A stretch of DNA of 64,000 nucleotides from Ziziphus jujuba. Its lineage: Eukaryota; Streptophyta; Magnoliopsida; Rosales; Rhamnaceae. The notes beneath the pieces were generated by a model that saw only the letters and a list, made by a program, of their open reading frames with translations, did no database searches and was not told where the DNA came from. The stretch is from assembly GCF_031755915.1 (NCBI RefSeq), contig NC_083379.1, positions 16,477,501 to 16,541,500 on the forward strand, given 5' to 3'. Both the position numbers and the translations under genes were made by a program. Of this stretch, positions 11,469 to 22,722 are shown one piece after another; positions within the stretch are counted from its first letter, which is position 1; the number at the start of each line of letters is the position of its first letter.

Positions 11469-11818
11469 GTTAGGCCCGTGTTTAACAGAAAGGAAACAAA
11501 GGAGAGAGGGAAAAGAGAGAAAAGAGAGGAAAATAGGTAGGTTGGAAAACAACTTCATTCTCCTTGTTTAATAACATAACTAACCACATTTAAAGTCCGA
11601 CTCCCACAACTCCTACTAATCTGCCACTACTACCAATAAATAAAAAGATAAGATAATTGCCACATTTACAAGAAACATAAGAACAAAAACAAAGCAATAG
11701 GAGAGAAGGAGCTATCATATGCACACATGGCCATTATGGTGAGCCAAACCATGTAACTATTTGGATCTTTCTAGTATCAACCGCCCTTTTTATTTGGTAT
11801 GTACATTGGCACGTATCA
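11469..11818 (-). repeat. 3' LTR of gypsy element A
   Basis: 350 bp, starting TGTTAGG and ending GTATCA on the plus strand. It aligns throughout with 17033-17384 with frequent substitutions. The adjoining sequence on the minus strand, GAGAGGAGTGGAT, is a plausible polypurine tract. Confidence 0.9.
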
Positions 11819-12497
11819 ATCCACTCCTCTCGAATCATCCTTGTCTTTAAGGACAGAGGTAGGATAGCACGCTGAAACAATATTAATTTTTCCAGGTCGC
11901 ATCTTCCACTGGACCCTCAACTCATTTAAATAAGATCTCTATTTTATGCCTATATTTCCTTTTTTGAATCACTCAAATATCAAAAACTCATTCTAGTTAA
12001 GGTAAAAAAGGTTCTGAAATGGTTAATGGAGCTGGTATGGACGGTCCCTCTTCAAGGGTCCTTTATCGTTTTTAGTAGGCTAACATGGAAGACATTATGA
12101 ATTAATCCTTCTGTAATTCTAGGCGACAAGCAATGGTTAGATGTTCTCTAAAATATAGCTAGTCTAAAGAATCTCGGAGAGAGCTTTTGCAATGAATGAG
12201 TAATTAATGAGTGTTAGCAATATAGTTGCAGCTTTAGATATACATAATCGTCAACTTCAAAATTCATCTGCTAACGATCTTGGTCAACATGAAGCTTCAT
12301 TTGATCTTGAGCCTTGAGTATATTGCCATTTTTGGAAAAAAAAATGGCTCCATGTAATTCATCCAGTAGCTCATCAGTGATAGGAATTGGATATTTATCT
12401 TTAATGGTGATGTAATTAAGGACCCTATAATCCACACATAAATGCCAACTCCTATTGGCTTTCTTGACAACTAGAACGGGAGAAGAAAAAGGGCTAT
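11819..12497 (-). pseudogene. Gypsy element A pol: RT fragment fused to integrase C-terminus
   Basis: The minus strand encodes [21 protein letters not shown] and [19 protein letters not shown], the fingers/early palm of Ty3/gypsy RT. Near 12330 this joins directly to an integrase C-terminal sequence: [30 protein letters not shown], and IHNVFHVSLLK (the GPY/F-region phrase). The Y-x-D-D box, RNase H and integrase catalytic core are therefore deleted. The RT start is cut at 12497 by LTR-B; its upstream codons (SH before SPFSSP) resume on the far side at 15277. Confidence 0.88.
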
Positions 12498-12766
12498 TGT
12501 AACAACCCCTACCAAAATACCCCTGTTGTATAGGTTTGGCCAAGTGGACTATATGTGGATCCTAAGTTGACTTTTTATATGGTCAATATTTTTTATTTGA
12601 CTGAGGTACCATTGTGTAGAGCTCGTCGATATAAGTTTATAAACTGGTGGCACGCCAAATTCTAAGTTACAGATAAAAGGTTATGGTTATGAGAAATTTT
12701 AACCATAAGTTTTATATTAGTATCCAAACCAGTCTCAAGTTTTTTGTTTGTCAATGACACAAAGCT

Positions 12767-12775
12767 CTATATAAG
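12767..12775 (+). promoter_or_regulatory. TATA box of LTR-B copy 1
   Basis: CTATATAAG within GCTCTATATAAGCC; the same motif stands at the matching place in copy 2 (44361-44369). It faces opposite to gypsy element A. Confidence 0.7.
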
Positions 12776-14257
12776 CCTTGGGAAACATGTCAAACAGGAT
12801 ATAAATCCTAAAATATCCATTTTATCCACCAAACAATAAGAAATTCCTCTTTAGATCCATGGGTTTGAACCGAGTCACTTTCAAACCATTTCAGCAACCA
12901 ACAACATACACATGCCACATCAGAGGGAAGCCCACACGATGACGAGATCGGCCGTGAAATTTCACGATGAACGACCGCTTACGCACCCAGATCAAGCCAG
13001 CGAAGTCCACAGGTCCTGACAACGTGGGTCATTGAATTTTCATATTTTTCGAACATTCTAGGCCATCCCATACACCCCTCCCCCCATTTTTGGATTCTTT
13101 GAACTCATTTTCGTGCTTCGTTTGCCCAGATTCTTCATCATTTGAGAGATACGTCAACAGGGAGTTCGGTCGAGATTTTCATCAAGTTTTTCGGTCACCG
13201 AAGACACTTTTGGATCGAGGTGAGCATACCATTGTGTTTCTTATCTCTTGAGCTTTCCGTAGATATAAAGTTTGTAAATTTTGGATGTCGTTTGCTAATT
13301 TTTCCATTTTTAGATCAATTAGTTAAATATCGAATAAATTAGGACTGTGTTTGGACAAAATTGGTTAAATTGGATAAAATTGAAATTGGATTTAGTGAAA
13401 TTAGATATTATTAGGACTCATTAGAAGGTTCAATTTTGAAAGATTGGCCTTCGGGTGAAAAGCCTCAATTTTTTGTCCCAGGTCCTAAGGGTACGCAATA
13501 TAATTGGACCGTTCGGTATCCAATATATGTAATTTTATAATGGTGTCAATCATTTTAAGACATTTGGTTCACATAAGTGTCTTTGATTTAGTTATTGGAG
13601 CCTGAGAAATATTTTATTATATTACAGGCACTCGAGTTGAGCCTGGACATGTATCTAGAGGGGAGCAGGAGGAAGCATCTGCAGTACTATGAGTGGTTAT
13701 ATCATTTTAAAATGTTTTGGGTGTATAGTATAATATATATGTGCTTCAAATATTTTATGTGTATAATATTGATTGAAATGTTTGTTTTATGCATATATAA
13801 ATGTCTATTTTTACATATATGTGTTATCATTTTATGTGACTTTTGACAACATTTTAAATAGTTTTCAATTTTAATGAGTTCGTAAATGGACTTGTGGTAT
13901 TTAAATATCTTAATATTGGAAATGAGGTTTTAAATCATTTTGGAAAGTAATTGATTTGAGGAAACATATTGAAAATTATATGATTTTAAGCATGTTCAAG
14001 TATTTTACAATTTTATGTGCTTAAAATTGGATTATGATGATTTATAATTCACCGTGGTATTTATGGTTTTAGCATGAAATGATGATTTGAAATTTTTAAA
14101 TAAGTGGCTGAGTTTGAATATTAAATTATGATTTATGATACAGTATTATTTGGAAAAATATGATCTCATAAGGTTGTTTTACGGATATTATATTGTTTAT
14201 TTTTAATTGATGTATCATATAGTACCAGTGTTTCAGATCAATATTATATTATAGTGC

Positions 14258-14500
14258 GTGGGTTTGCCACCGTGTCGTAAGGTTGGGTTCACCCCGACCG
14301 TTTAATTATTGCTACGGACCGTGAGGTTGACTTCATCCCAACGGTTTATTATTGCCATGGACCGTGAGGTTGGGTTCATCCCAATGTTTTATTATTGTCA
14401 TGGGCCTTGAGATTAGGTACATCCCTATGGTTTACTATTTCCATGATATCTTTTGTACATTAAGCGTCGTGAGGTAGATGTATCCCATGGTTTATGGTTT
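14258..14500 (+). repeat. ~50-bp tandem array in LTR-B copy 1
   Basis: Four to five units of about 50 bp built on GTGAGGTTGGGTTCATCC followed by ACGGTTTATTATTGCC. Later units are more diverged. The second LTR-B copy has about six to seven units at the same position. Confidence 0.88.
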
Positions 14501-15276
14501 TGGTATATCATAGAGTACATTGTATGTGTTTTGAGAATATTGTCTGTTTTCCAATATTGTGATTATTACTGCACCTTCATAATTATTTTGTGAAATTGTG
14601 TTTATAATATTTTATGCTCAATATTTATATCTTAATTAAGATATTTTATAATATTATAATGATCGTTCACCTTACACCCTTTGAGTATCGATTTTATGAT
14701 ATTGAATTGGGTACAAGTTTGGGTTTTACAAAATGATTTTTAAATGGGAAATTTTTCAAACGAGTGGAACGAGAGGTCTTGAGAGAAATTTTTACGGAAA
14801 TAAATTATTATTTTTCTATTATACTAAGCCAGTCACTGAGATTTCTTTACCTCATGTTTTATTTGTTTTAAATTTGTTCCCCTAGATCCAGGCAATTAGT
14901 AGCAGTCTATCTCGCGTACCATTTGTCACTCCGTTCTTTTCACAATAGCAGCAGTATCTATCTTCTAAACTTTGTCAATACTCTTAAAATGCTCTGATCT
15001 AAATATTGGAGTAGGGATCATATAATATATATGTGTATTTATGGCCTATAGTACGATAGGTTAGTTGTGGACTATAGTGGTGGACTTTTACGCTGTTATA
15101 GTTATATATATATATATATATATATTGAAGTATTATTTATAATGCATGTGATCGTTTGTTCACATTTTAAGTGAGGTTCCATTGGATATCCTTCAGGGAT
15201 TATCAAGTGGGACTTCACCAGATGAGACCATCCGAGAGATCTTGGAAGGGTTCCCTCAGCTGCTGCTGTTAGCTAT

Positions 15277-17017
15277 GACTGGGCAGATCAGACCTTTGTC
15301 AAGAAATTCATTAATCAAATGCTCAATTTTCAAATTCTAGCAATGGGGATTTCAGTATGACCTATCACTTACTAGAGGGTAATTGGTTTGTAGTGGTACA
15401 CGATAGTCATGAGTAAGGTGGCAGGTCCATTAGAGTAAAAAACACTTTCTGAAATTGGGAGAGAAGGTTTTCTTAACCCATGCATACTACCTCTTGTCCA
15501 TTAAAAGAGGCACTTGAAGCCATCATCAAGAAAAATGTAGCTCCACCTAAATTACTTAAATCCTTCTCTCTTAAGGTTATGAGGGAAGGATGTTGCACTT
15601 CCTAGAAATTATATCAAGAATTTCCCAACTTAAACTTTATGGTAAGCTTGTAATAATCGATCTCAATTGGGTTGAATGTAACCAACCACTACACTCCCAA
15701 GAGTACTAGGCAAGTAGCCGCTGGAAGTACATAAAAATCAGTCCAAAATTTACACCTCTGGATATACAAAGTAAGTCCCTACCATTAGCTACCATTACTG
15801 GTAGTGAGACATTTCGGCTCAAGGTAATCACATACATAAAACTAAGGACTAATCAATAAAGTTATGGGTGCTTCCTCTTCAATCTAGATTGCGACTTCCT
15901 TATTCTAGAGTTTTCTGATGACACAAAGTGTTTGGCAATGGCTAGCTCCCATTATTGCATGGAATGAAATTTCTAGAGGTGGCTCCAGTAGCTTTGCATC
16001 TTTAGTTAATTCTAGTTTAGCCTCTTTTGTTAACAATATCAAGTCCTCAATCATGAAGACTAGGGTTGTTAACAATCACTCCCTCGAGAAACTTTTCATC
16101 ACAGTAGAAACATAGGTCTTTGTTGCACCTATCTCTGGGCTCCTAGCTTGAGATTAGTTGAAGCGATGGTGGATTCGACTGATTAGTCCTCTCAACTAAT
16201 GGTGGACCCAAGGGGCCTATAATGTTGTCAATTGTAATTCGTGGAATTTAAATATTTCCTACCTATCATGAGGTGCCAAAACTTCTCTTCTGAAGTTGGT
16301 TTCATTCCTCCACCAACCACTCCATTTCAATGATGTCCACTAAGGTGCAGGGTTGCTTAAGCTTGACATCCAAGCAAATCTTATGTTATAGACCCATAAT
16401 AAAACATCCTACAAATAGGTTTTTGGTAAGTACTCTATCTATTGCAATAATCTTTCAAACTCAGCCTCATAGACAACAATGGAGATGACTTATTTTCATC
16501 TAGTGAGGGCTTTCCGATAGGTCCTTTTATTCAATTGGATCAAAATGATTCATCAATGCTCTTATGAATTCCATCAAAGTCATAGGCCCCTTGAATTTGT
16601 TGATCCATCTATACCACTGTAACACCACTCCTTCCAAATCGAATGAGGCCAATTGGACCTGCTAACAATCTTAATATTTTAGATTTTAAAATATTGCTCG
16701 CTCTTATAAATCCAACCAATTAGATTCTCTCCATTAAACTTGGGAAATGCGACTTAAACTTGGGTTGATTTCCTTCCAACATGGTAGATGAGTGAACATT
16801 AGATCGATTGTGAGAGGTCTCACCTAACGAGAAGGGGTTAATTCCTTACTCTTTGGACAACCTCTATGTCTAAACCCATAGGGATTGCAGTTTGATCATC
16901 AAGAGTGGTGTTAAGTTGCTAAAAATTTCTTTCGTGCCTTGACAAAATTTCTTGGACATTATTTTGAAATTCCACTTTCATCTTGCCTCATGTATCCATG
17001 CTTTGCAAGACAAAACC
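15277..17017 (-). pseudogene. Gypsy element A gag and 5' pol, decayed
   Basis: Near 16440-16680 the minus strand encodes VQLASFDLEGVVLQWYRW followed by FKGPMTLMEFIRALMNHFDP. This matches the plant Ty3/gypsy gag core (LASFHLEG-ALQWY...F..AL...F). At 15277-15330 the end of the pre-RT region (INEFLDKGLI) leads up to the point where LTR-B cut the RT gene; a one-base deletion lies just before the break. Many stops are present throughout. Confidence 0.78.
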
Positions 17018-17019
17018 AG

Positions 17020-17031
17020 GCTCTCATACCA
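17020..17031 (-). other. Primer-binding site of gypsy element A
   Basis: On the minus strand TGGTATGAGAGC directly inside the right LTR; one mismatch to the initiator-Met tRNA complement TGGTATCAGAGC. Confidence 0.88.
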
Positions 17032-17032
17032 A

Positions 17033-17384
17033 TGTTAGGACTTGTTTAACAGCAAGGAAATAGAGGAAGGAGAGAGGGAAAAGTGAAGAAAAGAGATGTT
17101 GGAAAATAACTTCATTCCCTTTGTTCAATAACATAATTGACCACATTTAAAGACTGACTCCCACAACTCCTACAAATTTACCATTACTACCAACAGATCC
17201 AAAGACAAGATAACTACCCCATTTACAAGAAATGCAAGAAGGAAAACAAAGCAACAACACAAAAGGAACTACCGAAGCACATTTTGCCATTCTAGTAAGC
17301 CAAACTATTTAACCATTTGGCTCCTTTGTGTATCAACCACCTTCTTTATCCAGTACATGCATAGTCATGCATGGGTACATATCA
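17033..17384 (-). repeat. 5' LTR of gypsy element A
   Basis: 352 bp, TGTTAGGACTTG to TACATATCA, followed by the CCTTA duplication. It pairs with 11469-11818. Confidence 0.9.
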
Positions 17385-17609
17385 CCTTAGTCTTTTTACC
17401 ATCCTCAATTCTCTATTATGCAATTTGCCTCGAAAAGTGCTTGCCCTAGATAAGACTTTCTTATAAATGAGAGAGGTTTCTACCCATACCTACTACCATA
17501 AAAGTTACAATTTGCTAGTATTTTGAGTTCAACAGTTAGTTGGTAGGGCTATTGGGATTAATAACGAATCTACAACCTCTGTTTAGCAAGCAAGGCAAGG
17601 TTAAACTCC

Positions 17610-17990
17610 TCTAATGACTAAAATCTCATCGCTCTTAAGATTTAGGTTGATACAACTTATCCCAACTCTTAGTGAATCTCCTTTTTATCATCCATACTTC
17701 CCTATTAAAAAAAAACTTTGCCATCAAACCATTTAAATATTTTATTAACATTTTGTTAAATGAAAGCACCATGAGTATGTTGGAATTAATTGTGTCACTG
17801 CTTTAATCAAGATCTCCTTCTATCTGTTAGATAATAATTTTTCTTTCAACTCTTTTAAATTTACCTAAACCCATTCTTTCAGAGATTGAAGTACTTTTTC
17901 TTTTTCCTTTTTTTTAAAAAAATATTCCTCCCGATTGCTTAGGTAATCCAATATATTTATAATGGGTCTAGACAAGGTATTTCTGCGCAT
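17610..17990 (-). pseudogene. LINE RT C-terminal remnant
   Basis: Minus-strand phrases of the plant LINE RT palm-to-thumb region are present: a weak ILDYLSN / NREEYF segment, then LTDRRRS with LIK-type residues, then KRRFTKSWDKLYQPKS. These correspond in order to YLGLP-GRNK, GREVLIKAV and KIHWISWDKLCKPK. Stops and frameshifts occur in every frame. Confidence 0.6.
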
Positions 17991-19759
17991 GAAAATTGAA
18001 GGCTCATTCTTTTTACATGATAATTTTTTGCTTCTCACTTTTTTTATAGAAATTTTCTAAAAGACACTTTTTCTATATAAATTTTCTAAAATAAACTTTT
18101 TCATTAACCATTTAGTATACTCAATTAAATAATATTAAATTGTTCAGAATACATAAACCGAATAACATTAAGTTACTCAATACATATCAATTGAATAATA
18201 CAAATATATGTTTAGACTATAACTATTAACCATACTTTTGTCCTATATATTTATTTATATATATATATATATATTACAGTATATAATTGTAATTATTCAT
18301 TTGTATATAACATAATTTACATACAAAATTACTTAGTTAATTTAAACATAATTTTAATTTTCTCTAATTTTTTTAATAACTATTTAAACGTTTCAATATT
18401 TTTTCGATTAAATTTTCTTCATCAAATAAAATTTTATTTATAATAGTTTAATGAAATTTGTGAAAATTTATTTGGATAGACTAAACTAGTGTTAAACACG
18501 TGTGATGAATGGTAAATGTAATTGCAATAGCTATTTTGATAATTATTTACAACTGGTGCGATGCAAGGAAGGTGTAACCGTAATAGATGTTTCAATAATC
18601 ATTAGTGAAAGTTAATTAATTATAAATCAAGTACTAAAGCATCATATAAATAACATTCACTCAAACTTTCAAAAACAACATACCTAATCCATATTTTGAA
18701 AAACTTCTTTGAAAACTACATGGAAGCTTGTTTTTTAATGAAAAAATACATAACAAAACTTGTATAATAGTATATGAAAAAAAAAGATTATCATTAACTG
18801 TATAAAAAGTTACAGATGAAGCATACTCTAGGTTCTAAAGTATAATATAAATGAACTTACTTGTCTTTCCATAGGATTCTTAATACATAGCATTGTCATT
18901 GCAAAATGCCTCTCCAATTATTTTTTCAACAAAACTATAAAAATAAATAAAAATAAATAAAGATGTCTTTTATAGGGCATAAATCATTGCATAATCAACT
19001 TTATACTTATCAAATAATTTCTTTTTGTCAATATCAATTGCATTTAAAATATCAATAAATACTTTGAAGATAAAATTTTGTATTGGAAATCTTTCATCCA
19101 TAACATCTACAACATTAGTCTTTGGCATAAAGTTTAGCTTGTAGTTTTATCTTTCATGAGTTAATGTTTTAAAAGACTAAATCATCAAGCTCCTAATTGT
19201 TACATGAATCCTTCCATCCTATGGAGTTTATGGAAAAATCTTAAATAATTTTTACAAAAACAAAAGATTTATGTAAATAATTAACATTAAATTTAAAAAA
19301 AAAAAAGATCTCATTGCTATAAATTTCTAACTTATCCTTCAAAGCATTAAATCTCCCAATACCTCAAGACTCAACTTTTCAATGTCCATTATGTCCACTG
19401 TATTTTGTTAGCATTAATTTGATTAACAAAATCAACTCTTTCATTCAAACTTCGAAAAAAAATGTTTTAAAAAGATATTAATCATAGACGTTACAATAAT
19501 AAAGTATTATGAAAAATGGAAACTGTTGACATAAACTACCTATTTATATAGAAAAGCTATTACATTGCAACAACAAACCATTAAATATATTAAATTATAG
19601 ATAATAGATAATATAATAAATAGTATAATAGCATAACTTTAAAAAATAAAAATAAAAACATATAGATAATTATTAATAGAAAAAATATATAGATAATTAT
19701 TAATTTTTCAATTTAAAATTCTTTGTGCAACTTTCAATTTCGGTGAATTTTGCGAGGGT

Positions 19760-19844
19760 GATGATTACTTTCCATAAGTTTAATAGTATAATTTTTTTTT
19801 AATGATGATTACTTTCCATAAGTTTAATAGTATAATTTTTTTTT
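19760..19844. repeat. 44-bp tandem duplication
   Basis: GATGATTACTTTCCATAAGT and the following bases through a T-run occur at 19760-19800 and again at 19804-19844 with no obvious difference. Confidence 0.9.
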
Positions 19845-20652
19845 AAAAAAAAAATTATAGATATTTAGCAATTTTTAATTTAAATATTTTTGTTCAATTT
19901 TCAATAATATTATCTACTATTAATTATCTATATTGGAATTTGAAATATTTAAAAAAAAATTATAGATGATATTTAATATATAATTAAATAGTAGAATTAA
20001 TAGCCCTTTCTTGAGTTCAATAGTTTAATTTGAAAAAATTATCAAATTTTGAATTTAAATTATTTTATTGAATTTTTAATAATATTATCTACTATTAATT
20101 ATCTATATTGGAACTTGATATATTTTTTAAAAAATTATAAATAATAATTATATATTATAGTATATTTTTTAAAAAAATCAATAGTTGTTTCCATTAGTTG
20201 AATAGTATAATTTAAAATATATATCAAGTTTTCAATTTAAGTTTCTTTGTTCAATTTTAGAGTAAAAAAGTAAATTGTCTTTACTTTGGTGCAAATTTTA
20301 GCATAGCATTGATCGTCACTTGCTTAACACTTCGGCAGATTATTTTATTTTAATACATTACTAATATTATTTTGCATATATTACACTAGAAAATTAATTC
20401 AACTTTTTATATTAAAAATGTATTTAATTATGATTAATTAAATAACTTAATATTATGCAATTAATATGTATTGAACAATACTAATATTTTTTAATTAATA
20501 TGTACTGAACATTGTTTAATTAATATTAGCTAAACATTGAATGAAAAATAATATTTAAAAAAATATAGGTGTAATGGAAAGAATATCGAAACAAAAAAAA
20601 AAAAAAAAAAAAAAGATGCAATGGAAAAAATAAAGTCTGTTGCATCAAAAGA

Positions 20653-20746
20653 ATGATCCAAAATTGAGTTATAGTCTGGCCCAGCCGATTTGACATGCTG
20701 TATGATCCAAAATTGAGTTATAGTCTGGCCCAGCCGATTTGACATG
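20653..20746. repeat. 45-bp direct duplication
   Basis: The same 45 bases (ATGATCCAAAATTGAGTTAT through GACATG) occur at 20653-20697 and 20702-20746, four bases apart. They are identical, so the event is recent. A 22-base A-tract lies just to the left (20593-20614). Confidence 0.92.
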
Positions 20747-21170
20747 ATGGGGAATCCATGATGTTTGCTTTCATTTCAACCTCGATTTTTTGAGCACGAG
20801 GAACACGTGGTCCTCGTGAATCTTTGGGCATCCTTGAACCAAAAACCAAATTGAGTGCTACTGGGATAACATAAATCATATACAGTGAAAGCAGAAGGAT
20901 GGGATAAGTAACTATGCAAGGAAAGGAAGAAAAAGCACATGTTATAAACGAGTTCAATTGACAGTTGCCTCGCATGCTTGTACGACCCGTCGGTCTCGAG
21001 CTTTTTTAATTTTTCATTTATTATTATTTTTTTAGCACGCCGTATACGACCTAAAACAAAGTAATTCATATATCCAAAGACTCTTAAAACAGACAGAAAA
21101 CATAAAAAGTGTTTTTTTTAGTAAAAATCATAATAATAATAATAATAAATAAAACATAAAATGGCATATA

Positions 21171-21446
21171 TATTAGATATATACAAATATTTTGTAGACT
21201 TACACAATTAATAATTTATTTATGCTATTAATAGACTTATTTATGTCATTAATGAGACTGTTTTATTTAATGAATCATATAATGTGTCTATTATAGACAT
21301 GATTATTATGTTTTCTATTTTTCAAAATTGCAGATATGATTTTATTAACGACTGTGTTTGGGATTAGTATTTTTAAGAATTTATTATTAATATCAAATGA
21401 AATTTAGTTATGTATATTTACAATCTGTGTTTATTCAACTCAAACA
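21171..21446 (+). repeat. 5' LTR of copia element 2, shortened
   Basis: Its two ends match the two ends of the 572-bp right LTR (TATTAGATATA..., ...TTTATTCAACTCAAACA), but about 300 bp present at 27455-27765 of the right LTR are missing. Confidence 0.85.
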
Positions 21447-21448
21447 AT

Positions 21449-21459
21449 TGGTATCAGAG
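21449..21459 (+). other. Primer-binding site of copia element 2
   Basis: TGGTATCAGAG, a perfect 11-base match to the initiator-Met tRNA complement, two bases after the LTR. Confidence 0.92.
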
Positions 21460-22261
21460 TTGCATACATAATAAATTCTGTCAGATCTATTCTATATATG
21501 CATCAAATTATTTTTGTTAATTGTGTGTATATGTGCATCGATCATTGATCTGTATATATATATATATATACATATATATGTTGTTTATTTTTATTTTCCC
21601 TTCTCTGAATTATTGAAAATTATGCTATATATTCTATGAAATAATTTTGTTTTGATTTCCATTAAAAAAATAATTATTTTTGATAAATTCATGACCTGGG
21701 TATAATGGAACAGTATTTCTGTGCGGAATAGAATATTTTTCTATGCCCTATTTTTTATCTAAGACATACAAATACTGAAAAACCTATTAAACCCTGTGTA
21801 TGTTCAAATTGATTACTCATTGTTTTGGATTGAAATTATTCAAAATTGGACCTGGATTATGCTTACCCATCACCGAACGATTGGACCGGTGCTAAAATGA
21901 TCAGAAATGGCGGCCAGAAAGGCTATCAGCATGATGTGTCCCATTGATGTCACTGTAAGGTCAGACGACATGTCAATAGTGAGCTTGGATGACATCAGCA
22001 AACCTTTTTTTATTATTATTTTTTTAAATCGTGGTGGTGGTATTAACATGCTAACGTCATCGCATTGAAATCAGTAGCCTATTTATAAAAAAGAAATTCT
22101 TTATTAATAAATGCTTTTATTTATTTATTTATTTATTTATTTTACTACTTTTTTTTTTTATAAGTTAAAAAAAAATTTCATTCCAATTTTTTGAATTAAA
22201 ATGACCATGGTCAGAATTAAACAATATTAGCTTACCCTAAGGAGGCTTTGTGCCTAGTTGG

Positions 22262-22440
22262 TATAGTAGTTTGGTATTTTAGGTACTCACTTGTCGTGAG
22301 ATTTATTTTGTCTACATTATGCATACGAATGTAATATGTGTTGACATAGTAAATGGAATTTTAGGTTCTAACCTGTTGTAAGACCTAATTTTATCCAGTT
22401 TATGAATGTCAATATAATATTGGAATAATGGATAGGATGT
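22262..22440 (+). repeat. Imperfect ~100-bp tandem repeat in the copia 2 leader
   Basis: TTTTAGGTACTCACTTGTCG...GACATAGTAAATGG is followed by a diverged copy TTTTAGGTTCTAACCTGTTG...ATAATGGATAGG. It lies in the untranslated leader between PBS and gag. Confidence 0.5.
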
Positions 22441-22722
22441 TCTTATATTTACATATTTCATGTAATTGCTAATATGTTAATTATCTCCCACTAGTTAACC
22501 AGGATGTATACGGGTAACTAGGCTACCCTGTCAATGGTTTTAGTTACTTTGTATGACGTATGGAATGGCAGTGGAAGTTCAATAAATTCCATAAATCACA
22601 AGTTCTGAGTTACCCTATCGGTGATTCAGTTCAATGCATTAAATTGTGGTTATTTGGTTGACTATCTCTAACCTGTGTAAGGGTACTTTTAATGCTACAA
22701 AGATCCTACCGATATATATTTT

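Larger units (their letters stand above)
12498..15271 (+). mobile_element. Solo LTR 'LTR-B' copy 1, TSD GCTAT
   Basis: A 2.77-kb sequence that begins TGTAACAACCCC and ends GCTGTTA, flanked by perfect GCTAT duplications (12493-12497, 15272-15276). It aligns along its length with 44084-47047, which has its own TSD; two copies with different flanks and no internal region between LTRs show that each is a solo LTR. A strong TATA box (CTATATAAG, 12767-12775) sets the plus-strand orientation. It contains a 50-bp tandem array (14258-14500) and a conserved splice-like pair (13219, 13627). The length and TGTAA(T/C)...CCCC start suggest a Ty3/gypsy chromovirus, but this family assignment is inference. 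Confidence 0.9.
11469..17384 (-). mobile_element. Ty3/gypsy element A, internally deleted
   Basis: A minus-strand LTR retrotransposon with LTRs at 11469-11818 and 17033-17384, a perfect TSD CCTTA (11464-11468 and 17385-17389), a Met-tRNA PBS beside the right LTR and a purine-rich tract beside the left LTR. The internal region holds gag, the start of RT, and the integrase C-terminal region. The central part of pol (rest of RT, RNase H, integrase core) is deleted. It is also split by the solo LTR-B at 12498-15271. It interrupts the LINE. Confidence 0.92.
9700..17990 (-). mobile_element. L1-type LINE remnant, split by gypsy element A
   Basis: The minus strand carries decayed coding sequence of a plant L1 LINE in two blocks, 9700-11468 and 17385-17990, interrupted by gypsy element A. 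Reading on the minus strand: the RT thumb/connection region with phrases matching GREVLIKAV and SWDKLCxPK types (about 17990-17610), a zf-RVT segment (KCDLCNNGEQIVIHALWQC, about 10600-10480), and a C-terminal RNase H-like domain (INIDGANLATRG and GVVIQDGQGN types near 10170-10060; SFASREANRVVH near 9880). Multiple stops and frameshifts make it non-functional. The 5' part including the endonuclease is not present. Confidence 0.8.
17991..21165. other. AT-rich spacer with local duplications, no gene recognised
   Basis: No conserved protein is recognised. The section 19600-20250 is built from recurring phrases such as ATTATCTACTATTAATTATC and TATATTGGA with a T-run, indicating repeated local duplication. 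Two overlapping minus-strand open frames at 20718-21069 encode no recognisable domain. Confidence 0.5.

Noticed and set aside
20718..21069. Two overlapping minus-strand open frames (85 and 97 codons)
   Set aside because: They have hydrophobic stretches but no recognised domain, and the two frames conflict with each other. They might hide an exon fragment (a PKDSRGPRVPRAQ phrase), but the evidence is too weak to annotate.
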